Origin: Allokutzneria sp. A3M-2-11 16
Lineage (GTDB): Bacteria > Actinomycetota > Actinomycetes > Mycobacteriales > Pseudonocardiaceae
Length of the DNA: 64,000 nucleotides
NCBI RefSeq assembly: GCF_024213555.1
Contig: NZ_JANAVO010000001.1
Location: forward strand, 2,852,001-2,916,000
Direction of reading: 5' to 3'
The position numbers were made by a program, and so were the translations under genes. Of the stretch, positions 8,463 to 17,521 are shown piece after piece (position 1 is the stretch's first letter; every line of letters starts with the position of its first letter). The notes under the pieces were generated by a model. That model did not search any database, had not been told where the DNA came from, and saw nothing but the letters and a program-made list of their open reading frames with translations.

Positions 8463-10280
8463 TCAGTCCTTCAGCTCGCACAGCACGACGCCCTGGCCGA
8501 TCGGGTCGCCCGGGGCGGCGGTGAGCCCGGCGACGGTGCCCGCCTTGTGCGCGGTGACCGGGTTCTCCATCTTCATCGCCTCCAGCACCACGAGCAGGTC
8601 GCCCGCCTCGACGTGCTGGCCGTCCTCGACGGCGACCTTGACGATGGTGCCCTGCATCGGCGCGGCGACCGCGTCACCCGAGGCGGCAGCGGCCGCCTTG
8701 CCGCCGGAACGCTTGCGGGGCTTGGCCTTCACGGCCGCGCCACCGCCGTTGCCGCCGAGCGCCAGGTCTCCGGGCAGCGTGACCTCAAGGCGGCGCCCGC
8801 CGACCTCGACGACCACGCTCTGCCGGGGGATCTCGACGTCCTCGGTGCCCGCGGCGCCGCCGAAGGGCTCGATGGTGTTGTCGAACTCCGTCTCGATCCA
8901 CCGAGTATGAACAGCGAAGCGTTCAGCTGTGCCGATGCTCGATCCCGCAAGCGGATCTTCGGCGGTGAACGCCGGGTCGCGCAAGATAGCGCGGTGGAAC
9001 GGGAGCACGGTCGCCATGCCTTCGACGACCATTTCGTCCAGTGCGCGCCGGGCCCGCTCGATGGCCTGCTCCCGGGTCTCACCGGTGACGATCAGCTTGG
9101 CCAGCAACGAATCGAACTGACCGCCGATCACGCTGCCGGACTCCACGCCCGCGTCCACCCGGACCCCGGGGCCGGAGGGCGCGACGAACGTGGTCACCGT
9201 GCCGGGCGCGGGCAGGAAGTTGCGGCCCGCGTCCTCGCCGTTGATCCGGAACTCGATCGAGTGCCCGCGCGGGGCGGGGTCCTCGGTGAACCGCAGCTTC
9301 TCCCCGGCGGCGATGCGGAACTGCTCGCGCACCAGGTCGATGCCGGTGGTCTCCTCGCTGACCGGGTGCTCGACCTGGAGCCGGGTGTTGACCTCCAGGA
9401 AGGAGATCGTGCCGTCGAGGCCGACGAGGAACTCCACCGTGCCCGCGCCGTGGTAGCCCGCCTCGGCGCAGATCGCGCGGGCGGCCTCGTGGATGCCGCG
9501 GTGCTGCTCCTCGCTGAGGAACGGCGCCGGGGCCTCCTCGACCAGCTTCTGGTGCCTGCGCTGCAACGAGCAGTCGCGGGTGCCGACCACGACCACGGTG
9601 CCGTGCTGGTCGGCGAGCACCTGGGCCTCGACGTGGCGGGGCTTGTCCAGGTAGCGCTCCACGAAGCACTCGCCGCGGCCGAAGGCGGCGACCGCCTCGC
9701 GCACCGCGCTGTCGAAGAGCTCCGGGATCTCCTCCATGGTGCGGGCGACCTTGAGGCCGCGGCCGCCGCCGCCGAACGCGGCCTTGATCGCGATCGGCAG
9801 CCCGTGCTCGGAGGCGAAGGCGATGATCTCGTCGGGACCGCTGACCGGCTCCTTGGTCCCGGGCACCAGCGGGGCGCCCGCGCGCATCGCGATGTGCCGC
9901 GCGGTGACCTTGTCGCCGAGGTCGCGGATCGCCTGGGGCGTCGGCCCGATCCAGATCAGGTCCGCGTCGATGACGGCCTGGGCGAAGTCGGCGTTCTCGG
10001 AGAGGAAGCCGTAGCCGGGGTGCACCGCGTCGGCGCCCGCGCGCTTGGCGACGTCGAGCAGCTTGTCGACGCTGAGGTAGGACTCCGCGGCGGTGCTGCC
10101 GCCGAGCGCGAACGCCTCATCGGCGAGCCTGGCGAAGGGCGCGTCGCGGTCGGGGTCGGCGTAGACGGCCACACTGGCCAGTCCCGCGTCCCGGCAGGCC
10201 CTGATCACCCGCACGGCGATCTCGCCGCGGTTGGCTACGAGCACCTTGGTGATGGCTCGCCCCTGCGTGTCGCTGCGCAC
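8463..10280 (-). CDS. accA3: Acyl-CoA carboxylase alpha subunit (biotin carboxylase + BCCP)
   Basis: About 605 residues. The N-terminal biotin carboxylase domain ([17 protein letters not shown], the ATP-grasp glycine loop FGGGGRGLK, and the catalytic segment [12 protein letters not shown]) carboxylates biotin with ATP and bicarbonate. The C-terminal BCCP domain carries the biotinyl lysine in EAMKM. It serves beta subunits such as the AccD5 encoded nearby to make malonyl-, methylmalonyl- or longer acyl-CoAs. AGGAGG precedes two GTG codons; I chose 10280 for its spacing (10286 is possible). Unusually, about 10-14 residues reading [15 protein letters not shown] interrupt the region before [10 protein letters not shown], where relatives have a short linker (see the 8934-8963 repeat). 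Confidence 0.95.
   Translation of the reverse strand: MRSDTQGRAITKVLVANRGEIAVRVIRACRDAGLASVAVYADPDRDAPFARLADEAFALGGSTAAESYLSVDKLLDVAKRAGADAVHPGYGFLSENADFAQAVIDADLIWIGPTPQAIRDLGDKVTARHIAMRAGAPLVPGTKEPVSGPDEIIAFASEHGLPIAIKAAFGGGGRGLKVARTMEEIPELFDSAVREAVAAFGRGECFVERYLDKPRHVEAQVLADQHGTVVVVGTRDCSLQRRHQKLVEEAPAPFLSEEQHRGIHEAARAICAEAGYHGAGTVEFLVGLDGTISFLEVNTRLQVEHPVSEETTGIDLVREQFRIAAGEKLRFTEDPAPRGHSIEFRINGEDAGRNFLPAPGTVTTFVAPSGPGVRVDAGVESGSVIGGQFDSLLAKLIVTGETREQAIERARRALDEMVVEGMATVLPFHRAILRDPAFTAEDPLAGSSIGTAERFAVHTRWIETEFDNTIEPFGGAAGTEDVEIPRQSVVVEVGGRRLEVTLPGDLALGGNGGGAAVKAKPRKRSGGKAAAAASGDAVAAPMQGTIVKVAVEDGQHVEAGDLLVVLEAMKMENPVTAHKAGTVAGLTAAPGDPIGQGVVLCELKD
8934..8963 (-). repeat. In-frame palindromic element, copy 1 (inside accA3)
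   Basis: One of three near-identical units of about 28 bases with consensus CCGAAGAYYCGCTYGCGGGR followed by TCGAGCA. The centre GATCCGCTTGCGGGATC is close to palindromic. Here it encodes EDPLAGSSI in the linker between the carboxylase core and the BCCP region. Other copies lie in accE (15591-15618) and, in opposite orientation, cbiZ (22362-22391). Confidence 0.7.
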
Positions 10281-10447
10281 TGACACCGCACCTCCTCGTG
10301 ACGACGCGTCGGTCAACAGACTGGCGCGTCGGCGAGTCTAGGGTCCAGGTGAGGGGTGCTACTGGAGAGCAACCTCACGTGTCGCGCAGGCGTCGTTGCA
10401 GTTGCTGTTTCCAGCCGGTAACCATTCAGGCGAAGGGGGTGTGCGAG

Positions 10448-11143
10448 GTGTCGTCCGCGCCGAAGTCGGTCGTCGTGACCATGTGGGCCAGCGCGGTGGT
10501 GACCGTCGCGGCCCTGCTCGCCGTCGCCGCGCTGCGCTGGACCCACGACGGTTCGCCGCCCGGCACCGGACCCTCGCCCACCACGACGTCCGCGGCCCAG
10601 GGACAGCTCTACTGCAACACCGGGCCGTGCAAGGTGCTGGCCACCCAGCGCATCGAGGGCGACCAGATCGAGCTGCTGACCGACAAGAACGGCGGCAACG
10701 GGCGCATCCGGGTGGGGCGGGACAACGCGCACAGCATCTTCGAGGTCACCATCGGCCAGTACTCGGCGCGGCTGACCCCGCAGTCGCTGAGCTGCGCCCC
10801 CGGCCGCACCGCGGTCTGCCTGGTCTCCGGTGAGGCCGGGGACACCGTGACCGGGGAGCTGTTCGTGCGCGGTCCGGAGGCGTGGGAGCGCGCGCAGTCG
10901 GCCTACGTGGCCACCGCGGGCCTGATGAACCTGCACGACGTGGACGGCAACGGCGTCGCCGAGCTGGTGACCGCGCAGAGCCGCTGCGGCAGCGGGGCCA
11001 CGCTCTGCGAGGCCTACTTCATCGAGGTGTGGTCGACCGAGACGGAGCAGATGGGCTGCACGGCCACGGTGAACAGGCTGGACCGGCTGCCCGGATACCC
11101 CTCAGCACTCGCGCCCGCGAAGTCCGCGCTGCGCAAGTGCTGA
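10448..11143 (+). CDS. Membrane-anchored extracytoplasmic hypothetical protein
   Basis: A 231-residue protein from GTG 10448, with AAGGGGG eight bases upstream. A single hydrophobic helix (about residues 8-28) anchors the N-terminus. A Pro/Ser/Thr linker follows, then a soluble domain that starts YCNTGPCKVLATQRI and has several Cys pairs suggesting disulfides. A segment DVDGNGVAELVT looks like one calcium-binding beta-propeller (FG-GAP-type) repeat, so the domain may be all-beta. I do not recognise a named family. It is divergent from accA3 and converges on the symporter with an eleven-base gap. Confidence 0.7.
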   Translation: MSSAPKSVVVTMWASAVVTVAALLAVAALRWTHDGSPPGTGPSPTTTSAAQGQLYCNTGPCKVLATQRIEGDQIELLTDKNGGNGRIRVGRDNAHSIFEVTIGQYSARLTPQSLSCAPGRTAVCLVSGEAGDTVTGELFVRGPEAWERAQSAYVATAGLMNLHDVDGNGVAELVTAQSRCGSGATLCEAYFIEVWSTETEQMGCTATVNRLDRLPGYPSALAPAKSALRKC

Positions 11144-11153
11144 CGAGCTGGGG

Positions 11154-12446
11154 TCAGGCCGGGACCGGTTCCGAGTCGGAGTCGGAGTCCAGGACGTCGG
11201 TCCGCGGCGCGTTGTAGACCTCGTCGTCCAGGGTGCCCTCGCTGCGCGCGACGAGGACCGGGACGACCATCTGGCCCGCCACGTTCGTCGCGGTGCGCAT
11301 CATGTCCAGGATCGGGTCGATCGCCAGCAGCAGGCCGACACCGGCCAGCGGCAGGCCCACCGTCGACAGGGTCAGCGTGAGCATCACCGTGGCGCCGGTG
11401 AGCCCGGCGGTGGCCGCGGAACCGACCACGGACACGAACGCGATCAGCACGTAGTCCCACAGCGACAGCGGCACGTTGAAGACCTGCGACACGAAGATCG
11501 CGGCGATGGCGGGGTAGACCGCCGCGCAGCCGTCCATCTTGGTGCTCGCGCCGAACGGCACCGCGAAGCTCGCGTACTCCCTCGGCACGCCGAGGTTGTC
11601 GATGGTGGTGCGCTGCGTCAGCGGGAGCGTGCCGATCGAGGACCGGGACACGAACGCCAGCTGGATCGCGGGCCAGGCGTTGGCGAAGAACTTCGCCGGG
11701 CTGACCTTGCCGACCACGCGCAGCAGGACCGGGTAGACCACGAACAGCACCACGGCGCACGCGACGTAGACGCCGATCACGAACGTCGCGAGTGGACGGA
11801 GCAGGTCGAAGCCGTACTGGGAGGCGGCCTTGCCGATCAGGCCGAGGGTGCCGAGCGGGGCGAGCCGGATGACCCACCACAGCGCCTTCTGCACGACCTC
11901 CAGCAGCGAGCGGTTGAACGCGACGAACGGCTCGGCCTTCTCGCCCACCTTGTACGCGGCGATGCCGATCACCACGGCGAGGAAGACGATCTGCAGCACC
12001 TTGCCGTTGGAGGTGAACGCGTCGACCGGGTTGCTCGGGATGATCCCCTTGAGGAAGTCGAGCCAGCTGCCCTGCGTCTTCGGCGTGTAACCGGTGTCCG
12101 GGGTGAGCGCGACGCCCTGGCCGGGGTTGCTGACCAGCCCGGTCGCGATGCCGACGAGCACCGCGATCAGCGAGGTGATCCCGAACCACAGCAGGGTCTT
12201 GCCGGTCAGCCTGGCGACCGTGCCGGGCCCGCCGTTGATGTGCCGGAGGTTGGCGATGCTCACCACGATCGCGGTGAACACCAGCGGCACCACGGCGAGC
12301 ATGAGCAGCTGCACGAAGGTGCCGCCGATCGTGCTCAGCGCGGTGCCGAGCCAGGTCAGGTCGCCGACCCTGGCGATCACGCCCAGCGCGATGCCGAGCA
12401 CGAGGCCCGCCACGATCTGGACCCAGAAGGGGATCTTCTTGAGCAC
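11154..12446 (-). CDS. Sodium/proton-coupled DAACS family symporter (dicarboxylate, amino acid or cystine)
   Basis: A 430-residue membrane transporter of the dicarboxylate/amino acid:cation symporter family (DctA, GltP, TcyP). Eight or so hydrophobic helices are visible; the substrate region contains the re-entrant loop SRSSIGTLPLTQ and, further on, GASTKMDGCAAVYP and GLTGATVMLT, which align with the family's serine-rich loop and cation site. The family covers C4-dicarboxylates, glutamate/aspartate and L-cystine. The upstream leader peptide of the sulfur-linked actinobacterial type (12494-12574) makes an L-cystine role plausible, but that is inference. It ends in an acidic Ser/Asp repeat tail. 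Confidence 0.88.
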   Translation of the reverse strand: MLKKIPFWVQIVAGLVLGIALGVIARVGDLTWLGTALSTIGGTFVQLLMLAVVPLVFTAIVVSIANLRHINGGPGTVARLTGKTLLWFGITSLIAVLVGIATGLVSNPGQGVALTPDTGYTPKTQGSWLDFLKGIIPSNPVDAFTSNGKVLQIVFLAVVIGIAAYKVGEKAEPFVAFNRSLLEVVQKALWWVIRLAPLGTLGLIGKAASQYGFDLLRPLATFVIGVYVACAVVLFVVYPVLLRVVGKVSPAKFFANAWPAIQLAFVSRSSIGTLPLTQRTTIDNLGVPREYASFAVPFGASTKMDGCAAVYPAIAAIFVSQVFNVPLSLWDYVLIAFVSVVGSAATAGLTGATVMLTLTLSTVGLPLAGVGLLLAIDPILDMMRTATNVAGQMVVPVLVARSEGTLDDEVYNAPRTDVLDSDSDSEPVPA

Positions 12447-12493
12447 GGGGATTCCTTGGCGTGTAAGGGAACGGGGTTCGGTGTCGGGGCGGG

Positions 12494-12574
12494 TCAGCCA
12501 GGACAGAGCGAACTCGCCTGCCGTCGCAGATCGACGTGCAGGCGCCTGGTGAGCAGAAGCCGAGGAATCTTCAT
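12494..12574 (-). CDS. Putative regulatory leader peptide, 26 residues
   Basis: A short open frame from ATG 12574 to TGA 12494, 47 bases before the symporter start on the same strand. It contains the string LTRRLHVDLRRQASSLC. This matches the actinobacterial 'putative leader peptide' pattern (basic run, HVDL, R-Q-A-S, Cys near the end), which from general knowledge usually lies in front of sulfur uptake or assimilation genes and is thought to sense cysteine through translation of its own Cys codon. Here the Cys is the third residue from the end. No clear terminator hairpin is visible between the leader and the symporter. Confidence 0.6.
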   Translation of the reverse strand: MKIPRLLLTRRLHVDLRRQASSLCPG

Positions 12575-12585
12575 CGCGCCCTCAA

Positions 12586-13245
12586 CTAACCATCGGCGCC
12601 CGCGCGGCCTTCCTGGTCCCGCCAAAGTGTGACGACACCCACCCCCACCTGCGCAAGGAGCTTCCGGGTGAGGGGAAGGCTGATGCCGATGACGCTGGAC
12701 GGGTCGCCGTCAACGCCCTCGACGAACCAGCCGCCGAGCCCGTCCAGGGTGAAGCCGCCCGCGACCGCCAGCGGCTCCTCGGTCGCCAGGTAGGCCTCCA
12801 GTTCCTCGCCGGTGACGTCGGCGAAGCGGACCGTGGTCGACGCCGAGCCCTTGGCGCGCGCGACGACCTCGCCGTCGCGGAACAGCGCCACCGCGTGCCC
12901 GGTGAGCAGGTCGCCGGTGCCGCCCGCCATGTGCTTCCACCGCTCGCGGGCCACCTCGACCGCGCCCGGTTTGCCGACCACCTTCGGCCCGTCGCCGAAG
13001 TCCATCAGCAGCATCGAGTCGCAGGCGACGACCACGCAGTCCGGGAACTCCGCGGCCACGTCCTGGCAGACGGCCGCCGCTTTGGCCTCGGCGAGCGCCA
13101 CGACCAGGTCGGTCGGGGAGGCGTCGCCGAGCGCCGCGGTGACGGCGTCCTCGTCCACACCGGAGACGCGGACGATCGGGTCGATCCCGGCGGCACCGAG
13201 CACGGCGCGGCGGGCGGGGGAGGCTGAGGCAAGCACGAATCGCAC
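12586..13245 (-). CDS. maf: Maf-like nucleotide pyrophosphatase
   Basis: About 219 residues from GTG 13245. Maf proteins hydrolyse non-canonical or excess nucleoside triphosphates (dTTP, UTP, m5UTP) to monophosphates and have been linked to septum control. Signature features are FVLASASPARRAVLG at the N-terminus, the VDED segment, the catalytic ACDSMLLMD, the conserved KPG after it and a late GGFTLDGLGGWFVEGVDGD motif. No strong ribosome site precedes the start, so it may be leaderless. In mycobacteria maf also lies between accA3 and accE/accD5, so this is conserved gene order. Confidence 0.92.
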   Translation of the reverse strand: MRFVLASASPARRAVLGAAGIDPIVRVSGVDEDAVTAALGDASPTDLVVALAEAKAAAVCQDVAAEFPDCVVVACDSMLLMDFGDGPKVVGKPGAVEVARERWKHMAGGTGDLLTGHAVALFRDGEVVARAKGSASTTVRFADVTGEELEAYLATEEPLAVAGGFTLDGLGGWFVEGVDGDPSSVIGISLPLTRKLLAQVGVGVVTLWRDQEGRAGADG

Positions 13246-13308
13246 GAGCCGCGAGGGTAGCCAGTCCGCCGCTCCGCGTCTCGCTCCGTCCCAGCGCGGC
13301 GGTTCGGC

Positions 13309-13364
13309 GGTCTTCAAGTACAGCGAACCCCCTCCCCAGCGGTCTCAAACCGCCCCCAACCCCC
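13309..13364. repeat. Long intergenic palindromic repeat, half copy (A)
   Basis: The left arm only of the repeat family seen complete at 15221-15360, 31132-31260 and 34339-34477. It begins GGTCTTCAAGTACAGCGAAC and runs through CCCCTCCCCAGCGG and CCGCCCCCAACCCCC. The matching right arm ending GTACTTGAAGACGCC is absent. It sits between maf and the broken peptidase gene. Confidence 0.75.
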
Positions 13365-13386
13365 GCGCACTCTCGGGATGAGTCGC

Positions 13387-14954
13387 TCAGCGCTCGCCGT
13401 TGAGCAGTGCGGTGGGCGCGGGCATCCCGGAACGTGCTTCCGGAGCCGATTCGCCGCCCGTGGTGGGCAGTTCGCCGACCAGGGGGAGGCTGAACGCGGT
13501 GCGGCTCAGGTCGACGGTGATCTGGGGCAGCTGCGCCGGAGCGGTGATGAACGAGTTGTCCGTGCCGCCGATGATCACCGCGAGCTGGTGGCCCGCCGGG
13601 ATCACGTGGTCGAGCGCGGAGAGCCGGAACGTCATCGTGTAGTTCTGCCCCGAGCGCAACGGTGTGCTGCTGTTCAGCGACGTGTGGTTGCTCAGGTCGG
13701 CCCAACCCCGCGCCAGCACCTCGTGGTCGACCTGTTTCGTCGTGGTCGCGGTGTCCTTGTAACAAGCGTTGTCGCCGTCGCGGTTCTCGCCCCAGCACGA
13801 CTCCGTCGACAGCGTCCTGATGCCTTCCCCGCTACCCCGGTAGTCGCGGATCGTGTTGGGGCCGTAGTGAACCAGCGCGGCGGTCAGCCGGTGCCGGAGA
13901 GACGGAGTTCCCTGCTCAGCGAACCCGTGGTGAACAGCACCCGGGACGGTAAGGAAGTGTTGGGCTGCAACGCCCGCGAGAACTCGTTGGCCCGGCCGTT
14001 GTCGGTCAGCTGCTCGGTTTTCCCAGCCGCGGCAGGGGTTGCGGCGAGCTTGCCGAGGCCCGCGGTGGTGCCTGGCTGCGGGCGCACGGAGGTCAGCTTC
14101 GTCGCGGGCGGCCAGACCTCGTCGGTGGCCCACGTGTCCGGGGCGCGCTCCACGTCGGCCATCGGCTCGGTGTCGATGACGTTCACGTCGCCGAGCCCGT
14201 GCACGACGAAGACGCTGGCCTTCACCTTGCTCGCGTCCGGGACGTGGTTGCGCTCCGCCCACATCGGGGTGAAGTCGCCGTTGGCCTTGGTGCCCTGGTC
14301 GAGCGCGGTCTTGGCGTGACCGCAGTCGGCCCGCCCGCCGCCCTCGACCCGGCTCGCGAGACCGGAGGGGCCGCTGCGGCGGAACGGGACGCCGTCACCG
14401 CGGTAGTAGTCGTACCAGGAGCTGATCGCGCCGATCGGCACGATGGTGCGCAGTCCCTCGACACCCGTGGCCGCGACACCGTTGGCGACGGTGCCGTCGT
14501 AGGACTTGCCGATCATGCCGACCGCGCCGGTCGACCACGTGGCCTGCACCGGCTTGCCGCCCGCGAGGTCGACGAGCACGACGGAGTAGCCGCGCGGCAC
14601 GAAGTAGTTGTCGTAGAAGAGCGGGAAGCCGACCGGTCGCCCGTTCGCGTCGTAGGTCTTGAGCTCGGATTCGTTGCCGCGCCCGCAGCACGAGTAGTAC
14701 GGGCTGGCGTCCATGATCACCGGGACCCTGGCGGTGGTCTGCGGCCGCACGATGTCCGCGGCCACCCGGTCGCGCACACCGTCCCGGTCGCCGTCCAGGC
14801 CGATGTCCACCCACACCGTCTCGCGCACCGCGTCGGCGAGCGCGTGCACGGGCTGGCTGAGCCCTCCCGAAAGGGGCCGCGCCGACGCGGGCGGCACCAC
14901 CGTCGATGTGATGAGGGCCAGTAGCCCGACCAGGACGCTGATCCGTGTGAGCAA
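13387..14954 (-). pseudogene. Broken S15-family Xaa-Pro dipeptidyl-peptidase gene
   Basis: A secreted S15 peptidase (alpha/beta hydrolase fold) interrupted by several deletions. It starts at TTG 14954 (GGAGG six bases upstream) with a signal peptide ending PPASA. The nucleophile motif GKSYDGT is kept. Relative to the family as I know it, segments are missing after VDLAG and after HGLGDVNV; the second gap removes the region with the catalytic His (GHVDPF-type motif). At about 13890 the frame shifts: frame one ends RLSGTG-stop at 13884, and the rest continues in another frame from LTAALVHYGPNTIRDY through SCWGE to LLNGER, ending at 13387. About 530 residues can be read where relatives have over 600. 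A full protein cannot be made. Confidence 0.82.
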
Positions 14955-15087
14955 AGCGCACCTCCGCCTGATGACCTGGAACAACGCTATTCACCCTGCC
15001 CAGGCACCGGACAGAGCCGATCGTTGTCGGCCGTCGTGAGTAGTCGTGCGGATGCGGGCGGTGTCCGCGCGGGTCAACCATGGCCGG

Positions 15088-15204
15088 ATGTATTTGATCA
15101 CCAAGGTGCGCCGCCACGCGTGGCTGCTGTCGATGCTCGGAGCAGCCGTGGTTGGCGGTCTCGCCGGTCTGCTGATGCTCGCCGACCCCGCGCTCTTCCC
15201 CTGA
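15088..15204 (+). CDS. Possible 38-residue single-helix membrane protein
   Basis: A short open frame beginning MYLITKVRRHAW, with one clear hydrophobic helix (residues 13-32, rich in Gly, Ala, Leu, Val) after a basic N-terminus, and ending ADPALFP. The positive-inside pattern suits a real small membrane protein with its N-terminus in the cytoplasm. No convincing ribosome site is seen. It lies divergent from the broken peptidase and just before the 15221-15360 repeat. Codon use suits the genome, but evidence is limited to composition. Confidence 0.4.
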   Translation: MYLITKVRRHAWLLSMLGAAVVGGLAGLLMLADPALFP

Positions 15205-15220
15205 ACCTTGTGCTCGCCGG

Positions 15221-15360
15221 GTTGGCCGGTCTTCAAGTACCGCGAACCCCGGCCCCAGCAACCGCTAACGGCCCCCAACCCCGCTCTGCGGCTGGGGTTG
15301 AGGGCGGTTAGCGACTTTGTGGGCGGGGGTGCGGTGTACTTGAAGACGCCCTAACCACCG
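15221..15360. repeat. Long intergenic palindromic repeat, full copy (B)
   Basis: An inverted repeat of about 140 bases. The left arm starts GTTGGCCGGTCTTCAAGTAC and continues CGCGAACCCCGGCCCCAGC, CGCTAACGGCC and CCCAACCCC. After a short GCTCTGCGG loop the right arm returns GGGGTTGAGGGCGGTTAGCG, then GGGCGGGGGTGCGG and GTACTTGAAGACGCC. It can fold into one long hairpin. Location: between the small membrane protein and the 3' end of accE. Confidence 0.85.
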
Positions 15361-15375
15361 TGCGCAATGTTTCGG

Positions 15376-15624
15376 TCAGAAGCGGTGGGCGGAGGCTCGC
15401 CAGGCTCCTGGGCCGGGGTGGTGCGGGCGTCGTTGCAGCGAGGATCGGTCGGCCCAGAGGGAGCGCGGCTGCGGCGGGGGTTCGGGCGCCTGCTGGCTCG
15501 CCATGGCCGTGATCACCGCCGCGAGGGCAGCGAGTTCTTCGTCGGTCGGCTCGCCCCGGACGACGCGCAGCAGCGGTTCGCCGGTGCTCTTGCTCGACCC
15601 CGCGAGCGGGTCTTCGGCGCTCAC
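15376..15624 (-). CDS. accE: Acyl-CoA carboxylase epsilon subunit
   Basis: An 82-residue AccE protein, which binds the beta subunit and stabilises the actinobacterial acyl-CoA carboxylase complex. The core [20 protein letters not shown] followed by a Pro-rich stretch and a Trp/Arg tail ending [13 protein letters not shown] is typical. GTG 15624 overlaps the accD5 stop by four bases (GTGA), so the two are coupled. Its N-terminus is unusual: relatives go almost directly from Met to EPLLRVV, while here [13 protein letters not shown] comes first, encoded by copy 2 of the in-frame palindromic element. Confidence 0.85.
   Translation of the reverse strand: MSAEDPLAGSSKSTGEPLLRVVRGEPTDEELAALAAVITAMASQQAPEPPPQPRSLWADRSSLQRRPHHPGPGAWRASAHRF
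15591..15618 (-). repeat. In-frame palindromic element, copy 2 (start of accE)
   Basis: The second copy of the CCGAAGAYYCGCTYGCGGGR-TCGAGCA unit. It begins five bases downstream of the accE GTG and encodes EDPLAGSSK. The same reading frame is used as in copy 1 in accA3, so both proteins gain EDPLAGSS. Confidence 0.7.
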
Positions 15625-17261
15625 AGCGGGATGTTCCCGTGCTTCTTGGGCGGAAGCGTCTCCCGCTTCTCCTTCAACAGGTTCAGCGCGCGGGCCACGT
15701 AACCGCGGGTGTAGGACGGCGGGATCACCGAGTCCACGTAGCCGCGCTCGGCCGCCACGTACGGGTTGCACAGGGTGTCCTCGTACTCCTGCTGGAGCTT
15801 GGCGCGCAAGGCATCCACGTCCTCGCCACGCTCCGCCGCCTGCGCCAAAGTCTTGCGGTGCACGATGTTCGCGGCCCCGGAGGCGCCCATGACCGCGATC
15901 TGGGCGGTCGGCCACGCCAGGTTCACGTCCGCGCCGAGGTGCTTGGAGCCCATGACGTCGTAGGCGCCGCCGTACGCCTTGCGGGTGATCACCGTGACCA
16001 GCGGGACGGTGGCCTCGGCGTAGGCGTAGATCAGCTTCGCGCCGCGGCGGATGATGCCGTTCCACTCCTGGTCGGTGCCGGGGAGGAAGCCCGGGACGTC
16101 CACGAACGTCAGCACGGGGATGTTGAAGGCGTCGCAGGTGCGGACGAAGCGCGCGGCCTTCTCGCTGGCGTCGATGTCCAGGCAGCCGGCGAACTGGGTG
16201 GGCTGGTTGGCCACCACGCCGACGCTCTGCCCGTCCACCCGGCCGAGGCCGATCAGGATGTTCGGCGCGAACAACGGCTGCACCTCAAGGAATTCGCCGT
16301 CGTCGAGCACGCGGGTGATGACCTCGTGCATGTCGTAGGGCTGGTTCGCCGAGTCCGGGATGAGCGCGTCCAGCTCCCGGTCCTCGTCGGTCAGCGCCTC
16401 GGCGATCGAGGTCTCGGTGAGCGCCGGGGAGTCGTGGACCGGCGGCTCGGACAGGTTGTTCGACGGCAGGTAGCTCAGCAGCGCCTTGACGTAGCCGATC
16501 GCGTCGTCCTCGTCGGCGCCCATGTAGTGCGCGTTGCCGGACTTGGTGTTGTGCGTCCGCGCGCCGCCGAGGTCCTCGAAGCCGACGTCCTCACCGGTGA
16601 CCGTCTTGATCACGTCGGGGCCGGTGATGAACATGTGCGAGGTCTGGTCGACCATCACCGTGAAGTCGGTCAGCGCGGGGGAGTACACGTGCCCGCCCGC
16701 GCACGGCCCCATGATCAGCGAGATCTGCGGGATCACGCCGGAGGCCTGGGTGTTGCGGCGGAAGATCTCCCCGTAGAGGCCGAGCGAGACCACGCCCTCC
16801 TGGATGCGCGCCCCGCCGCCCTCGTTGATGCCCACGATCGGCCTGCCGGTCTTGAGCGCCAGCTCCATCACCTTGACGATCTTCTCGCCGTACACCTCGC
16901 CGAGCGAGCCGCCGAAGATCGTCACGTCCTGGCTGAACACGCACACCGGCCGCCCGTCCACGGTGCCGTAGCCGGTGACGACGCCGTCGCCGTAGGGCCG
17001 GTTGCGCTCCTGGCCGAAGTTGATCGAGCGGTGCCGCGCCAGCTCGTCCAGCTCGACGAACGACCCGGGATCGAGCAGCTTCTCGATCCGCTCGCGGGCA
17101 GTCATCTTGCCCTTGGCGTGCTGCTTCTCCACCGCGCGGGCGGAACCGGCGTGCACGGCCTCGTCGTTGCGGCGGTACAGGTCGGCGAGCTTGCCGGCGG
17201 TGGTGTGCGTGTCCGGCTCCGCGCTCGGTGCCACGCCGATCGGTTCGGTGGCGCTGCTCAT
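15621..17261 (-). CDS. accD5: Acyl-CoA (propionyl-CoA) carboxylase beta subunit
   Basis: A 546-residue carboxyltransferase that moves CO2 from carboxybiotin on AccA3 to an acyl-CoA, in this subfamily mostly propionyl-CoA, giving methylmalonyl-CoA. The N-terminal domain has [27 protein letters not shown], the oxyanion glycines of [12 protein letters not shown] and [16 protein letters not shown]. The C-terminal domain has the second oxyanion segment, with [14 protein letters not shown] and [15 protein letters not shown]. Length is normal. It is followed with overlap by accE; birA is divergent about 1.8 kb away. The start ATG 17261 is the only suitable one near the conserved N-terminus. Confidence 0.95.
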   Translation of the reverse strand: MSSATEPIGVAPSAEPDTHTTAGKLADLYRRNDEAVHAGSARAVEKQHAKGKMTARERIEKLLDPGSFVELDELARHRSINFGQERNRPYGDGVVTGYGTVDGRPVCVFSQDVTIFGGSLGEVYGEKIVKVMELALKTGRPIVGINEGGGARIQEGVVSLGLYGEIFRRNTQASGVIPQISLIMGPCAGGHVYSPALTDFTVMVDQTSHMFITGPDVIKTVTGEDVGFEDLGGARTHNTKSGNAHYMGADEDDAIGYVKALLSYLPSNNLSEPPVHDSPALTETSIAEALTDEDRELDALIPDSANQPYDMHEVITRVLDDGEFLEVQPLFAPNILIGLGRVDGQSVGVVANQPTQFAGCLDIDASEKAARFVRTCDAFNIPVLTFVDVPGFLPGTDQEWNGIIRRGAKLIYAYAEATVPLVTVITRKAYGGAYDVMGSKHLGADVNLAWPTAQIAVMGASGAANIVHRKTLAQAAERGEDVDALRAKLQQEYEDTLCNPYVAAERGYVDSVIPPSYTRGYVARALNLLKEKRETLPPKKHGNIPL

Positions 17262-17316
17262 GACCGGTGAGCGTATCCACCCCGGCCAGGAGTGGTTACT
17301 GATGCGTATCCCACAT

Positions 17317-17521
17317 CACTCGTTCAGCGTTGACCACCGGCTTCTAGAGCGATTCAGGGCCGAGTTCGCGCGCGGATGTGCGGCGTGCGCTGTCCGGTCG
17401 CGCATGCCGACGACGCTTCGTCACGGCACAGCTGGGGAGGCGGCGTGAACATCCGGCGACACGTGATCGCGTCGGCCGCTTCCAGAATGTCCCGCAGGCG
17501 CTCGTCGGAGTCGCGCTTCAC
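17317..17521 (-). pseudogene. hepT: Remnant of a HepT-type HEPN toxin gene
   Basis: GTG 17521 overlaps the MNT antitoxin stop by four bases and reads VKRDSDERLRDILEAADAI, the usual N-terminus of DUF86/HepT HEPN toxins. The frame then loses resemblance to the family and stops at 17354. In another frame, between about 17410 and 17317, the sequence VGMRDRTAHA appears; it carries the HEPN ribonuclease motif R-x4-H (RDRTAH). The middle of the protein (the 'VRLIEIGEAV'-type segment) is missing. I read this as a toxin gene broken by a deletion plus frameshift, leaving the antitoxin intact. Confidence 0.65.

Noticed and set aside
13387-14954. Programmed frameshift in the S15 peptidase gene
   Set aside because: No slippery sequence is seen at about 13890, and segments are missing elsewhere including a catalytic region, so decay is the better reading.
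17080-17100. A LLDPGS-like stretch in accD5 resembling the in-frame palindromic element
   Set aside because: It is the normal conserved N-terminal sequence of carboxylase beta subunits and lacks the GCGGG/CCGAAGA parts of the element.
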